Assembly (NCBI RefSeq): GCF_036785885.1
Contig: NC_092323.1
Coordinates: 4,628,501 to 4,692,500, forward strand
DNA: 64,000 nt
Origin: Coffea arabica
Lineage: Eukaryota > Streptophyta > Magnoliopsida > Gentianales > Rubiaceae
Direction: 5' to 3'
Position numbers and translations under genes: made by a program. The notes under the pieces were generated by a model that saw only the letters and a program-made list of their open reading frames with translations, searched no databases and had not been told where the DNA came from. Positions 47,601 through 59,149 of the stretch are shown in pieces; positions within the stretch are counted from its first letter, which is position 1, and each line of letters starts with the position of its first letter.

Positions 47601-49263
47601 AGACTGACCACCAGAGTCTTAAATATCTGATTGAGCAAAGAGTATCCACACCTATGCAGCAGAAGTGGGTGGCTAAGCTTATGGGGTATGACTATGAACT
47701 TCACTATAGGAAAGGGGTTGATAATGTGATAGCTGATGCATTGTCCAGACAACCTTCTGTCAGTACAGCAATATTAGCTCCTATATCCGTCATTCGATCT
47801 GCACTGCTTGCTGAGATTCAACAGAGTTGCGTTCAAGATCCCTTGTTGCAAGGCATTATTCAGCAGTTGCAGGCCCCTGCAAATGACCCTCAGCATGTGC
47901 ACTACACCTATCAGCATCAGCAACTGAGGCGGAAAGGAAAGTTGGTAATAGGAAATGATCCAAACTTGAGGTTGAAGCTCATTAGACTGTGGCATGATAC
48001 CTCCATTGGGGGGCATTCAGGTATGCAGGTGACCTATAAGAAACTTAAGGAGTTGGTATATTGAAAAAACATACAGAGAGATGTCGAACAATATGTGGCT
48101 TCGTGTGATGTTTGTCAAAGGCATAAGAGGGAGAATGTGGCATATCCAGGTCTGCTACAACCATTGAGTATTCCAGAACGTGTGTGGTCTGACATATCCA
48201 TGGATTTTGAGAAGGGATTGCCTCAATCTCATGGAAAGGATGCTGTTCTTGTGGTGGTGAATAGGCTCAGTAAGTATGCTCATTTCATTGCTCTCAAACA
48301 CCCCTACACAGCTCTCTCAGTTGCACAGGTATTTTTAGATAATATCTATAGGCTCAATGGCCTCCCTCAGACGATAGTCAGTGATAGGGATGCAACTTTC
48401 ATTAGTCACTTTTGAAAGGAATTGTTCCATTTGTTGAAAGTGCAGTTGTGTTTATCTACTGCTTATCATCCTCAGTCAGATTGCCAGACTGAGGTTGTTA
48501 ACAGATGCTTGGAGAACTATCTGAGATGCATGTGCAGTGATCATCCCAAATAATGGTGTTTTTGGTTGCCACTGGCAGAACTTTGGTACAATACAAATTT
48601 TCACTTAGCTATAAGGAGCACCCCCTACGAGATTGTCTATGGCCAGTCACCTCCCTTGCACATTCCTTACATGCCGAGCAGTTCTACTGTTGATAGTGTG
48701 GATAGGAGTCTAGCTGCACGAGAGACCACTCTACACCTGCTGAAGCATAACTTGCAGAAGGCTCAGCATCGCATGAAGCAGCAGGCTGACCAACACAGGT
48801 CTGAAAGATCTTTTGAGCCAGGGGATTGGGTTTATGTTAAGCTCCAACCGTATAGACAGCACTCACTCCGGACTCATTCTTGTCAAAAACTATCACCACG
48901 ATACTTTGGACCTTTTCAGATCATTGCAAAAATTGGTTCTGTTGCATATAAGTTGCACCTTCCCTTAGAGATCAAGATACATCCCACCTTCCATGTTTCC
49001 CTTTTGAAGAAACATGTAGGGGATCATCCAGTGCAGCAACACATCCCCATTCGTATCACTGATCAGGGTCATTTGCTCATAGAACCAGTCGCTATTCTAG
49101 ATAGGAGATTAGTACGCAGGGGACGAACTGCTGCTACACAGGTGTTGGTCCAATGGAGCAACAGTTTCCCAGAAGATGCGACTTGGGAGTACTGGTTTGA
49201 TCTCCACCAGCAGTATCCTCACTTCAGTTCTTGAGGACAAGAACTGTTTGACGTGGGGAGTAT

Positions 49264-49677
49264 TGTTATCTCTGGAATAATTCTGCCGGATGTTGTCAAC
49301 TGGAGTTTATTACTACTAGGAAGTTGTTATGCTACATCAGATGATTGGTTGAGTTAGTTGCGCCACATCAGCCATTCTATTAGTTAGTTAAGTAGCTGGA
49401 AAGAGAAAGCTCGTGCAAAAATAGAAAGCTTGTGCAGGAAGCTGATTACTGAAATAGAATTAGTACTAAAATAGAAGGCGGTGGCAGGTGACTATATAAA
49501 AGAGGCTAGGGGGATGGGAGGTACGGGTAGTCTGATCAGTCTAATTCAATTGTATTCATTTCAATTCCCTATTCTCATCTCTGCAATAATACTATCTCTC
49601 TTCCTCGAGTTGTCTTCTCCAATTTGCAACTCCTGTTTGAGAAATTTTTCCTGTGATCTCCACTGCTCTTCGCATCA
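49264..49677 (+). repeat. 3' LTR of the Ty3/gypsy element
   Basis: 414 bp partner of the 5' LTR, TG...CA, same length without indels, preceded by a purine-rich gtggggag tract. Followed by the duplicated cagaa. Confidence 0.93.
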
Positions 49678-49682
49678 CAGAA

Positions 49683-50260
49683 CTAAGTAAACATATGAAT
49701 ATAGTAGTTCAACCGTCTTCAATTTCAAAACAAAAAGATACCATGTTGATTTGTAGCGTTACATATGGTTTTAGCAGCTCATGCCGTCATGCCAACAATC
49801 TGCCGTGGTGCTGTTCCCATACTGCAAATTCACATGTAACTTGCTCTCGTGTGACCGGTTCTTCTCTCCTGTACCACCGAAGCAGAAGCAGTAGGAATTG
49901 ACATGGACAGAACATCCTCACAAGATAAAACGATTCTTATTATTATATTACGTATCCCAGAAGAACAAATTCAAATTGCACGAAAGAATAATTTTTTTAT
50001 TCGCAACGAACTAGATATAAGAGTCAATTCAGACCCTAACATGCAACATGAGGACTAAAAACCCATAAAAAACCTGCAACCCCGACTGAAGCAGTCGCAA
50101 GAATAAATACCAAAGCGAAAGACAGCTTTATTCCTTGACTTGACTACAAGAACAACAAGAAGAGACCTTATTGTAATCCCCCGACTACAAGCACAAAAGG
50201 GACCCCGTTGAAATGAAAATACTTCAACACACAGTTAAAGATGGAAGACTCTCTCAATTG
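49683..50260. other. 3' flank of the SAMDC locus
   Basis: Non-coding. The right part (roughly 49900-50260) is the likely 3' UTR of the minus-strand SAMDC transcript; the LTR element ends just beyond it. Confidence 0.5.
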
Positions 50261-51346
50261 TCACTCTTCCTTCTCGACGTACTCGTCCTCACTCTGGCTC
50301 CAGCAGCATTTCAGAATTGACCTGGGAGACCCACAGCAACCAGCGCCAGTGAAACTCTGGTAGATAATTGATCCTCCCTTCCCGAGCATTTCACAGCTCC
50401 TTTCCTCACACGTGTATCCTTTCAAGTTCAAGTTGAAATCAAAATCAAGCTCTTCTCCAGAACTACGACTGTGCAGAGCAAAACAAAACTCCGTGGGTTG
50501 GAAACAGGCCAACACCCTTTCAAGAAGCTTGGTTAAGTCTAGAACTTTCGAGTCATATCCAACGGCTTCAAAACTAGCATAACTGAAGCCATCCTCAGGT
50601 GTAACATGAATAGTCGAGATTGCATCTCCTTCGATTGAATTCATGGAATACCCACAGGGATCAAAGTCAAAATCACAGATCTCTGATTGGGGAAGAATCT
50701 TTCTTATGCCAGAGGTTTCAGTCATGACAGCACCAGACCTTGACTGCGTTTTATGAAACACTGCAGCCCTATTCTTGTCCAACCCAGTCATGCACATTTC
50801 TAAGGTATAAACCGGATCCATATTTTCCATGTGTTCAGCTGAAGCAGAGTAGACATGTCATTTCTGCTGCTTCTCAGCACCACCCAACAGATAAGCTCTA
50901 CTGCCTGCTCCAAGTTTGCCAAAATAGCTGTTTAGGACAGCTACTTCCTCATAAAAATTGCAGTGTGGATAAGGCTGAGCACCAGGAAATATAAAACTCC
51001 CACGGGAATACCTCACTGATTTCACTCTGAGTTTGAGGTCACCAGCAAACTTCAGGATCAATGGAATTGAAAGAAGCAACTTTGTAGTCCCACAAGTTTT
51101 GAGTATGATTTTGTAAGGGAAGATGAAAAGACTAGATTCTGAGAGTATATAGGAATCGACTTCACCATTCGATAATGAGGACACAATGGTGCAATGAGCT
51201 GGTTTTAGAATTTCATCCAACTGGTAATTTGAAAAAGTTCGAAGCCCACGACCACCAGGGTCAGCAAAGATACCAGGTTCAAAAAATGATATTTCAAGCC
51301 TTTTTTCAAAACCTTCAAATCCAATGGCAGAGACTGGCAAGGCCAT
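50261..51346 (-). pseudogene. SAMDC: S-adenosylmethionine decarboxylase with an in-frame nonsense codon
   Basis: The intronless main ORF runs from ATG at 51346 to the stop at 50261 and would give 361 residues, the usual plant length. Codon 163 is TGA (50860-50858) where the family has Trp in a conserved KWHVYSAS segment. The frame is open on both sides of it. The first 162 codons keep the [10 protein letters not shown] active-site region, the self-cleavage site LSESS (cut between residues 70 and 71, giving the pyruvoyl group) and the CGTTK catalytic Cys. The rest keeps the putrescine/processing region and the C-terminus. The enzyme makes decarboxylated SAM, the aminopropyl donor for spermidine and spermine. 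As read, only a truncated, surely inactive protein is made. Alternatives are a recent null allele, a dispensable paralogue, or a single-base sequence error. Several other usually conserved sites also differ (for example PYPHCN for PFPHRS), which favours a relaxed paralogue. Confidence 0.85.
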
Positions 51347-51481
51347 CTTAGCTTAAGAGAGACAAGTGCTGATTGAAAGAGAGGATCGGAAGGATGAATG
51401 AAGAGACTAACCAAAAAGCAAGCAAAATATAAAAGTTTCAATTACTACAATTCTGGTGATTATCAAACAACTAGGAAAATC

Positions 51482-51734
51482 TCAGGATGGCTTCCGAGCG
51501 CACTGCACATACAAGATAAACAAGCTACAGGTTCGTATGACACAGTTATGATATTAAAAAAACATGACATAAATTACATTACAAGGGAGCTAAACTCACG
51601 TTGGAGTAAGCAGCAGATCTGAATTTCTTGATTCCTCCAGCAGGTCCTACGTCCTCAATGCTGTATCCAAGGGGAGCTTCGTATAATAATGATTTACTAC
51701 CACTAGACTTCTTCTTCCCACCTTTACACTCCAT
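51482..51734 (-). CDS. SAMDC small upstream ORF (conserved-peptide uORF), split by an intron
   Basis: Minus-strand exons 51734-51600 and 51502-51482 encode 51 residues. The peptide begins MECKGGKKKSSGSKSLLYEA, continues PLGYSIEDVGPAGGIKKF and ends AYSN, then CARKPS from the second exon. The intron is 97 bp with a GTGAGT donor and a TGTGCAG acceptor. This is the conserved SAMDC uORF of plants: when polyamines are high its translation stalls ribosomes and represses the downstream decarboxylase ORF, which starts about 135 bases further on. Length (51) and the C-terminal RKPS agree with the family. Two residues in the usually conserved DVRP(N/H)GG segment differ (DVGPAGG). Confidence 0.93.
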
Positions 51735-51742
51735 TAGATCAT
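51734..51742 (-). CDS. SAMDC tiny upstream ORF (Met-Ile-stop)
   Basis: ATGATCTAATGG: a two-codon ORF whose stop codon overlaps the start of the small uORF by one base (51734). This tiny/small overlapping pair is diagnostic of plant SAMDC leaders; the tiny uORF allows ribosomes to bypass the repressive one when polyamines are low. In my leader reconstruction it holds the first AUG of the mRNA. Confidence 0.9.
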   Translation of the reverse strand: MI

Positions 51743-51763
51743 TCAGTCTTCTTCCTGTCAAAC

Positions 51764-53055
51764 CTGTAAAAAAAAGGATCAGATAAACTCGAGGCAGAAT
51801 GAACAGAGGAAAACAAACAATTCAGCATTAAAATTTATGAACCTGATAGTGACAACCACAAGTTATCCAGCACAAGAAACAAGAACAATGAATCCAGATG
51901 TTATGCTTAAAAAGTGGAAAGGTTTTATCAAGTTTATACATCAAGTAAAGATATCCAGGAAGGCAAAAAGGCGACACAGAAACCTTTGCAAGACGAAAAG
52001 AAAGCACTTAAATTGCAGGAAAAGCCAAGGCAAAGAATGCCATGGAACAAGTAGCAGTGTTAAAATAACAAATGTACTCAGAGGAAAAAGAAATCAAAAT
52101 CGAAACTTAAAACTTGAGCAGGGCATACAGCCATTGGCAACTCCCCCCCTCCCCCCCCCCCCCAACAAAAAAACAACAACCAAAAAAAAAGAGCCAAACT
52201 GCAAAATCAATTGGTTTTGAAAAAATCACAACAGATTAAGATCAGTGGCAAAGATAACAGCCTTTTAGCTCTCCCCCCCACCCCCACCCCCACCCCCACC
52301 CCAAAAAAAAAAGGAAAAAGAAAAAGGAATTAGAAATCTTCTTTGGCGAAGGTATACAAAATAAAAAATAAAAACTGGAGCCAAAGAAAAAGGAACAAAG
52401 AAAACATATAATTCAAGAATAAATCATTGGCAAATATAAGATGGTTACTCCAACTAATATTGGCATAATTACTCACAATTAAAAAGATCAACTTCCACGT
52501 ATGTGATTATAATAATTTTCTTATTATGGATGATAACAACAATGTGAAGTGCAAATAACCTAGATACAACATGCAGAAAATATTTAAGAAAAAAAAAAGA
52601 ACCAAACCACGTGCGAAGAAAATAATATAACTGGGAACAATAACATAAAACAGGGTCCCAAAACTCTGGCTCATAGCAACACCAAAGCTTATCAATTGCC
52701 AAAAAAAATTTATATAATTAAATAAATAAGAAGGCTCACAGAAAATTACCTTGATTCGAAAACACACAATGCAGCAGAAACCTCAAGCAGCCGCACAAGC
52801 CCTAAAAATCCAAGAAACCAAATCCCAATAAACAAATATCTAAAAATTCACTAGTAGATGCAAAACATAAAGGGCAGTCCAACAAATAACAAGAAACTAA
52901 CGTCTTACCTCTTGTATTTACGTAATTGACGATAGAGAATAGGAAATTTGACAAGAGAGATCGAACAAACTCCAATTTCGTGCTTCTGAATGACGGGGTT
53001 AGTCTGTCTTAATTTTTCTGCAGAGACAAAAGTGGTTGAAAGAAGATGGATTTTC
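51764..53055 (-). promoter_or_regulatory. SAMDC 5' leader: two non-coding exons and introns
   Basis: The leader can be read as exon 1 from about 53055 to 52909 (donor GAG/GTAAGA), exon 2 at 52801-52750 (acceptor TTTTTAG, donor AAG/GTAATT) and exon 3 beginning at 51763 (acceptor TTTACAG). Exon 2 lacks ATG, as does exon 1. The introns hold AT-rich DNA plus two C-run/A-run tracts. The exon model is inferred from splice signals and the known structure of plant SAMDC genes. Confidence 0.65.
52141..52311. repeat. C-run/A-run tracts including a (CCCCCA)n minisatellite
   Basis: Two tracts inside the large SAMDC leader intron: about 52141-52193 (cytosine runs passing into A-rich) and 52274-52311, the latter four units of CCCCCA ending in A10. 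Low-complexity DNA. Confidence 0.85.
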
Positions 53056-53083
53056 TCACTAAATTGAGGAGCCACCCAATGCG

Positions 53084-53092
53084 TTATATATA
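53084..53092 (-). promoter_or_regulatory. TATA box of SAMDC
   Basis: TATATATAA on the minus strand, placing transcription start near 53055. An ATTGGGTGG (inverted CCAAT) follows downstream. Confidence 0.65.
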
Positions 53093-53130
53093 GAAGCAGA
53101 AAGCGGACAGCTTGTGGTCGATGACCGTGC

Positions 53131-53136
53131 CACGTG
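53131..53136. promoter_or_regulatory. G-box (CACGTG) in the SAMDC promoter
   Basis: Perfect palindromic G-box within gccacgtggt, about 40 bp upstream of the TATA box; a good position for bZIP/bHLH binding. Function inferred. Confidence 0.5.
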
Positions 53137-53484
53137 GTTGAATGAAGTATGATATTACGGTCTTACCCCTCCGTGATTTGGCCTAAGTAGCTTTAATTTT
53201 ACGGTAAATTGGAATTAGAATTAATGTATGATACGATTGGACTCCAGCTCATCTGCGTCTTTAACTTAGTCATCGGGACTCAGGTCTGGTTAGACTTCAG
53301 CCTAAAATCGCTGAAACACAGGCGCTTTTAAGGCTTTTCATCCTTTCTTCTTTTTTTTTTAACCCTTCAAAGAGGAGGATGGCAAAAAAGATTCTATGCA
53401 CATCCGAATTTCTCGAGGCATCATGCAACTTCGGGGTTTTTTCTTTTTTATCAGAACGGCAACATTGTATTAATAGTAAACCAA

Positions 53485-56400
53485 TTACAGTATAGGTGGG
53501 CAATAGCTCTTACAATCGGCCTGGACTTGTTCCAGCAGCCAAACTAGGAAGTTTTCCTTCCATTCAGTATTTTGTTCCAAAGTAATAGCTACTTTAGCTA
53601 GTTTATGGCTAACAAAGTTGTTCACCCTATTTGTAAAGGTAAAACAACATTCATCAAATTTTAACCTAAGTATCCTGATGTCATGTACAATTGTTGCTAT
53701 CACTACGTCCTCCTCCTCACTGCACACTGCTTTCACTACTTGACTACAGTCCACTTCAAACTCCACACTTCGCCAACCTTGCTGTTGTGCAACTATCATG
53801 GCCTCTCTTAGAGCCTTTGCTTCTTCGACCTTGGGACTGGCACAGCTAAAATTTGGAATAGCCCGGGCCCCTCGCAATCTTCCCAACCAACCCCTGGCCA
53901 CCATTCCCTACCCAGCTCTATCAGCTTTAAGATGCAACGTAGCATCTGAATTCATCTTAACCCAACCAACCCTTGGTTTCCTCCAACCTGTCGAGCCTTT
54001 ATCCTTCCTCGCATGATCTCCTTCTGTTCCGTTTTCCCAATCCTGAGCTTCCTGGTACTCCCTCCACTCCCTCAATGCTTTCTCCACTGCTACCCTTGGG
54101 TCTCCATTCCTTTCCTCAAACTGTCTTGCATTCCTGGACTTCCAAATTTGCCACAGCAAGTTGACGGTCAGAGTAATGCGCTCCCACCCATTTTCCTCCT
54201 TTGCTGCCCCATTTAATTCCTCTCACCAGTGCCAGAACCTGTTTGAAAACAACTCCAGCCCATCCCAGTTCAGTGGAGCAGCCTTCCATATCACCTTGGA
54301 GTGGTCACATAGAAACAAACAGTGTTCTATAGTCTCTGTGCTCTCCCCACAGCATTTACACATGGGATCGCCTTTGGAACATCGCTCTCGAATCACAGCA
54401 TTAACTGGAAACACCCCATGCAAACATTTCCAAATGAAATGTTTCAGCTTGTGCTTCATATTCAAGCCCCACAAAAAGTTCCAGCTCTGGCTATTCCCTA
54501 TTCTTGTGCAACTCGACCCAGTCTCTGTCCCCCACCGTAGCCCCCTCTTTTGCCTTTTCTTTGCCAATCTATAACCCGACTTAACTGTATACATGCCAGT
54601 AGAAGAAAAGTTCCAATATAAGCTATCCTTCCGTGGTTGTACTCCAAGTGGGATTCAGTATATTCTTTCCATACTCCTCCTCAAAAACTTGTTTGATTAG
54701 TTCCCTATCCCACTTCCCTTCCCGAATAAGCTCACTTACTTTCTGGATCCTCTTCCATTCCCTTTTCCTCATCCTAACCCTTCCATCCTCTGAACTAGGA
54801 AGCCAACGATCCTCCCAGATGTATATAGAGTTCCCATCCCCCACTCTTTTCCTAGTCCCTTCCTCCAATAACCCTTTTGCACTAAGTAGACTCTTCCAAC
54901 ACCATGAATCCCCATTAGATGCCCTTGTATTCCAAATAGACAGACCTTTAAAGTATCTAGCCTTCATTACCTTACTCACCAAGAGGTGTGGCTTTGTCAA
55001 AAGCCTTCAAAACTGCTTAGACCATAATGCTAAGTTGAACTCATGCAGCTCCCGAAAACCCAATCCTCCATCTGCCTTTACCTCAGTCAACTTCCCCCAC
55101 CTAAGCCAATGAATCCTATGCTCATCCTTTCTCTGACCCCACCAAAATCTCGCCATCTCCGAACATATATCCTTACATAAGGTCAGTGGCAACAAACAAC
55201 AAGACATTACATAGGTAGGTAGGACCATTACAATAGATTTCAACAATACCTCTTTTCCAGCTGGAGTCAAAAGCTTCTCCTTCCATCCAGTGAGTCTTAC
55301 AGTTGCTTTTTGCCTAATGAAATCAAACACCTGCCTTTTGGACCTCCCAATGACCAATGGCAAACCCAAATATTTGCTCTGCGATACCTGCCTCATTCCC
55401 CGCAGCTCAGCCATCACCCCATCTTTTTGTGCCTTCTTGACATTTCTGCTGAAGAAGATTGAGGATTTCGCAACATTAATCATCTAGCCAGAAGCTCGTT
55501 TGTACACCTCCAGGATTCTCCTCAGATGACCAGCCTTCTCTCCACTTGCCTTACAAAAAATCAAAGAGTCATCTGTAAAAAACAAATGAGACAGTCTGGG
55601 AGTACCTCTTGCAATCCTCAAACCTGTCAGCCGTCCTTGTTCATTTGCTTGTTTTAATAGGGAAGAAAACCCCTCAGCACAGATCAGAAACAAATAAGGG
55701 GATAGAGGGTCCCTTGTCTCAGCCCTCTAGATGGTCTAATAAAACCTATTTTTTCTCCGTTAAAGTTCACTGCATAGGTTACACTAGTTACACAGTTCAT
55801 GATCCAGTTAATCTATCAAGGACAAAACCCCATCTTAAACATCACCTTCGCCAGAAACTCCCACTCAACCCTATCATACGCCTTGGTCATATCTAGTTTA
55901 AGCGCCATATATCCCTCCTTCCCAGTTCTTTTATTTTTTAGGAAGTGAACACATTCATGGGCTACAAAGATATTGTCTAAAATCTGTCTGCCCGGAACAA
56001 AGGCAGATTGAGACTCACTTATACATCTACTAAGAACAGTTTTGAATCTGTTGGTTAGGACCTTAGAAATGATTTTGTAGAGTACATTACACAAGCTAAT
56101 TGATCGAAAATCAGACATAGTACAAAGGGCATCAGTTTTAGGAATCAAGCTAATCAAAGTTTCATTGATTGACTTTAGCAGAAAACCAAAATTGAAAAAA
56201 CTATGCACAGCCCGAATAACATCAAATTTGACAATGTGCCAAAATTTTTGAAAGAAGGCAGGAGACATACCATCAGGTCCTGAAGACTTGTTTGGATGCA
56301 TTGAAAAAATTGCTCGGCTTATTTCCTGATCAGTAACTGGCCTGATTAGATTCCTATTCATCTTAGTGGTTACAGTATGTGGGATTCCTTGCAAAACTTC

Positions 56401-57633
56401 ATCAAACTCACCAGGGTTGTCTGACGAAAACATATGTATGAAATAGTCTAATATCTCCTTACAGGTCTCCTCCTTTCCCTCACATCATTCCCCATTCCTC
56501 TTTTTCAACACACTGATCCTATTTCTTTTCCTCCTACCAGTCGCCATAGCATGGAAATAGCTAGTATTTTTATCCCCCTCCTTAAGCCACTGCACCCTGG
56601 CCTTTTGACTCCAATAAATTTCCTCTTTATTGTAAGCCTCAGCCAACTTCTTCTTAAGGTTTATTAGGTGTGCCCGTGAGCCTTCATCAGTCCTTTCTTT
56701 TATTTCATTAATCTCCTTTTTCAACATTTCAATCTGTGTCCTTGAGTTTCCTGCCCATCATTTGCTCCATCGCAATAGGTCCATTCTAACCTGTCTAATT
56801 TTGCACTGCACTTTATATAGCCTAGATCCCTGCTGCTGCTCCCCCCATGCCTTCCTTATTACCTCCTCAATATCCTCTTGTTGTAGCCACCGTTGATCAA
56901 ACATAAACCTTTTCTTTCCTCTCCTGTTAGCAGGTCTAGTATCCAGCACCAACATGCAATGATCTGAGGCCTCGGTGTCCACATGTAAACACTTAGCTCT
57001 TCCCATCCTCTCTACCCAATCTTTGTTGCCTAAAATCCAATATAATCTCTCCTTTACCTCACCCTCATTTCCCCAATTGTTACTCCAAATCCATGGTTTG
57101 CCTTCAAACACAATATCTATCAGTTCATTGTCGTTCATAAAGGATCTGAAATCTTGAAACCTCCATTCTGACATCTGGTTCTCTTCCTACTTTTCACTAT
57201 TGGAAACAATATCATTCAAATCCCCCATAATAGCCCAGTATTTACCTCACAACACATTTCTCCTAGTGAGAACTTTCTATTGCTCTTTCCGGATACCTAC
57301 ATCTGCACTAGCATAGACACATATACATCACCAGTCACATTTTGCTTCGTTGTCCTCAATTAACACCTCAATAGTGAAGCTAGTAAACAAGATTTTCTTT
57401 ATCACCAACTCCTTTTTCCACAATACAGCCAGCCTCCCTGCAATACCAACTGGATCCATCACAAAGACATTATCAAATTTAATCCACTGTTTCACCTTAT
57501 TTAAGTAGCTTTTCTTCTTCTTTGTTTCTGACAGGAAAACTAATTCCGGAGAGTGGAGTCTCACGACCTCCCTCAATTGGGAAACTTTCAAGGGGCTCTC
57601 CACATCTCGACAGTTTCACACCAGAGCCTTCAT
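53485..57633 (-). pseudogene. LINE ORF2: endonuclease-reverse transcriptase-RNase H, decayed
   Basis: Begins MKALV at 57633, where codon 6 is TGA in place of the Trp of the usual VWNCRG. Endonuclease remnants reach to about 56760, including LVFLSETK and the SDH catalytic triplet (ASDHCML). Reverse transcriptase covers about 56430-55010, with NKSSGPDGMSPAFF, FRSISLCNVLYKII, ALKLDMTKAYDRVEW and an FTDD box in place of the common FADD. A zf-RVT linker lies at about 54594-54223 (SGYRLAKK, KHFIWKCLHGVFPV). RNase H covers about 54159-53485 (VEFEVDCSQVVKA), ending CPPIL at 53485. Several stops and frame changes split the frame. Confidence 0.87.
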
Positions 57634-59149
57634 GAAGACCCCGGAGCCCCTTGTAGGGTGGACTCCATACCCTCAGATAGATCCATCCATTCATTAGAAT
57701 CAGCGCCAAACCTAACCCTCTTCCAGTTCTCTTTTCCTACTCGCCCCTCAGAATCCTCCCCATCTTCTTCCTCCAGCTTCCTTTTCCCATCGCCAGCTCC
57801 ACGCAGCTCCACATTCACCTCTCCCAGTGGCCTCCTCTTACTCACCTCCAGCACTATTCTTTTCCATGTCCTACTCACCCCTTGCCTTCCTGTAGACTTA
57901 CTTTTCTGTCTACCTCCCTTCCCCCTCCCTTTACTATCCCCAGGCTGTGACTCATCATCCCCCCTCTCCTTAATCCCTCATTGATCTTGTCCCCCTCAAT
58001 ATGCCCTTGTCCCCCATCCACCCACATCAGATCATCCCAACCTTCCCTCTCCTCCACAATGCTTCCCAGACCCTGTAAATCCCTCAGCCCCTCATCCCTC
58101 CCATCTTTCCCATTTTCCTTACCCCTCCCATCACTATCTTTCCTAACCATCGTAACCCTGTTGTGCACCTCTTCCCTTGCAGCTTCCCCTTTTCCCCTAC
58201 CCCTCTCCTCACCTACACCCTCCTCTTTTCCATCATTTGAGACCTGATTCGTGGTCAACTCCCCCTCAGACCAGTCCTTAGAATGTGCTGCCTTATAGAA
58301 ATCCTTCGTAGAGGTTAGCAGGAATTTATCCCCAGGCCTCGCTTTATCTGTATTATCTCATGCCTGACCTCTCACCTCCTCAGCACCCCCATTCACATTA
58401 CTATTCCTGCTCCTCCTATTTGGACTTCGAGGAAGACTGGCTCTCATCCAGCTCCCAAATTGAGCGCCCCCTAGATTCAACCCCTTCTGCCCGCAAATTC
58501 GTTCAGTATGCCCAATCTTGCCACATCCAAAGCAGAATTCTGGGCATTTTTCATATCTAAACGCAATCCACCTTTTCTCACCATTGCAACTCACCATGAT
58601 TCCTCGAGGCAGTGGAGTAGATAGGTCAATTTCTACTAAGAGTTTCAGATGTTTGCCCTCCTTACCCCCGCTTTGTGGCACTATCACGTCACACACCTTT
58701 TGGAAAATACTGCCTATTTTCCGTCCAGCTTCTTTCATAACCCAATGCAATGGAATATTCCAGATCTGGACCCAGATTAGTGTATTTCGCAAGGCCTCTT
58801 CATCATCCTCCAATCCTTTTTTCCACCTCAGAAGCACAAGTGGCTGCCCATCATAAATCCATGGACTTCGATTCATCACAGCAGTCATATCATTTTCTTT
58901 TTCGAAGATGAACTAGAACAAGTTGCGTCCTATTTCCATCACCCGAACATTCTTTGCCTGTGACCACATACTAAGCGCAAAACTCCTCAATCCACCTATA
59001 TTTGCCTGCCTATCCCCTCAAACCCTCCCTATCAGACTCATCTTACATTCCAGTACACCTTTTGGTATCTCATCCTTCCCCAGACTGACTTCATCGCGTT
59101 CCTTCTCAGAGAGATTAAACCTTCGCAGGATTTCTTCAATGTTCTCCAT
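57630..59149 (-). pseudogene. LINE ORF1: DUF4283/CCHC nucleic-acid-binding protein, decayed
   Basis: Likely starts at ATG 59149 (MENIEEILRRFNLSEKERDE), the usual opening of plant LINE ORF1. A DUF4283-type region follows, including PWIYDGQPLVLLRWKKG. Next is a CCHC zinc knuckle CFGCGKIGHTERIC, then a long charged Glu/Gly/Arg-rich tail ending in the ORF1 C-terminal string KRIVLEVSKRRPLGE. In-frame TGA codons lie at 59018-59020 and 58358-58360, and the frame changes near 57880. Its final TGA overlaps the ORF2 start as ATGA (57633-57630). Confidence 0.85.

Larger units (their letters stand above)
44274..49677 (+). mobile_element. Ty3/gypsy LTR retrotransposon, broken, probably chromovirus lineage
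   Basis: A complete-length fossil of about 5.4 kb bounded by two 414 bp LTRs and a perfect 5 bp target duplication (cagaa at 44269-44273 and 49678-49682). A primer-binding site complementary to initiator-Met tRNA (tggtatcagagc) begins two bases after the 5' LTR, and a purine-rich tract lies just before the 3' LTR. Parts in order, approximate: gag with a Cys/His knuckle 44.7-45.7 kb, protease 45.85-46.2, reverse transcriptase 46.5-47.1, RNase H 47.4-47.8, integrase 47.95-48.7, and a chromodomain-like tail near 49.1-49.2. The order protease-RT-RNase H-integrase defines Ty3/gypsy. It is broken, with roughly six to eight breaks. By eye the LTRs differ at about 22 of 414 sites (about 5%), suggesting insertion some 2-4 million years ago at common plant rates. 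Confidence 0.93.

Noticed and set aside
57981-58247. Long Ser/Pro-rich plus-strand frame
   Set aside because: It is the antisense shadow of the charged tail of LINE ORF1.
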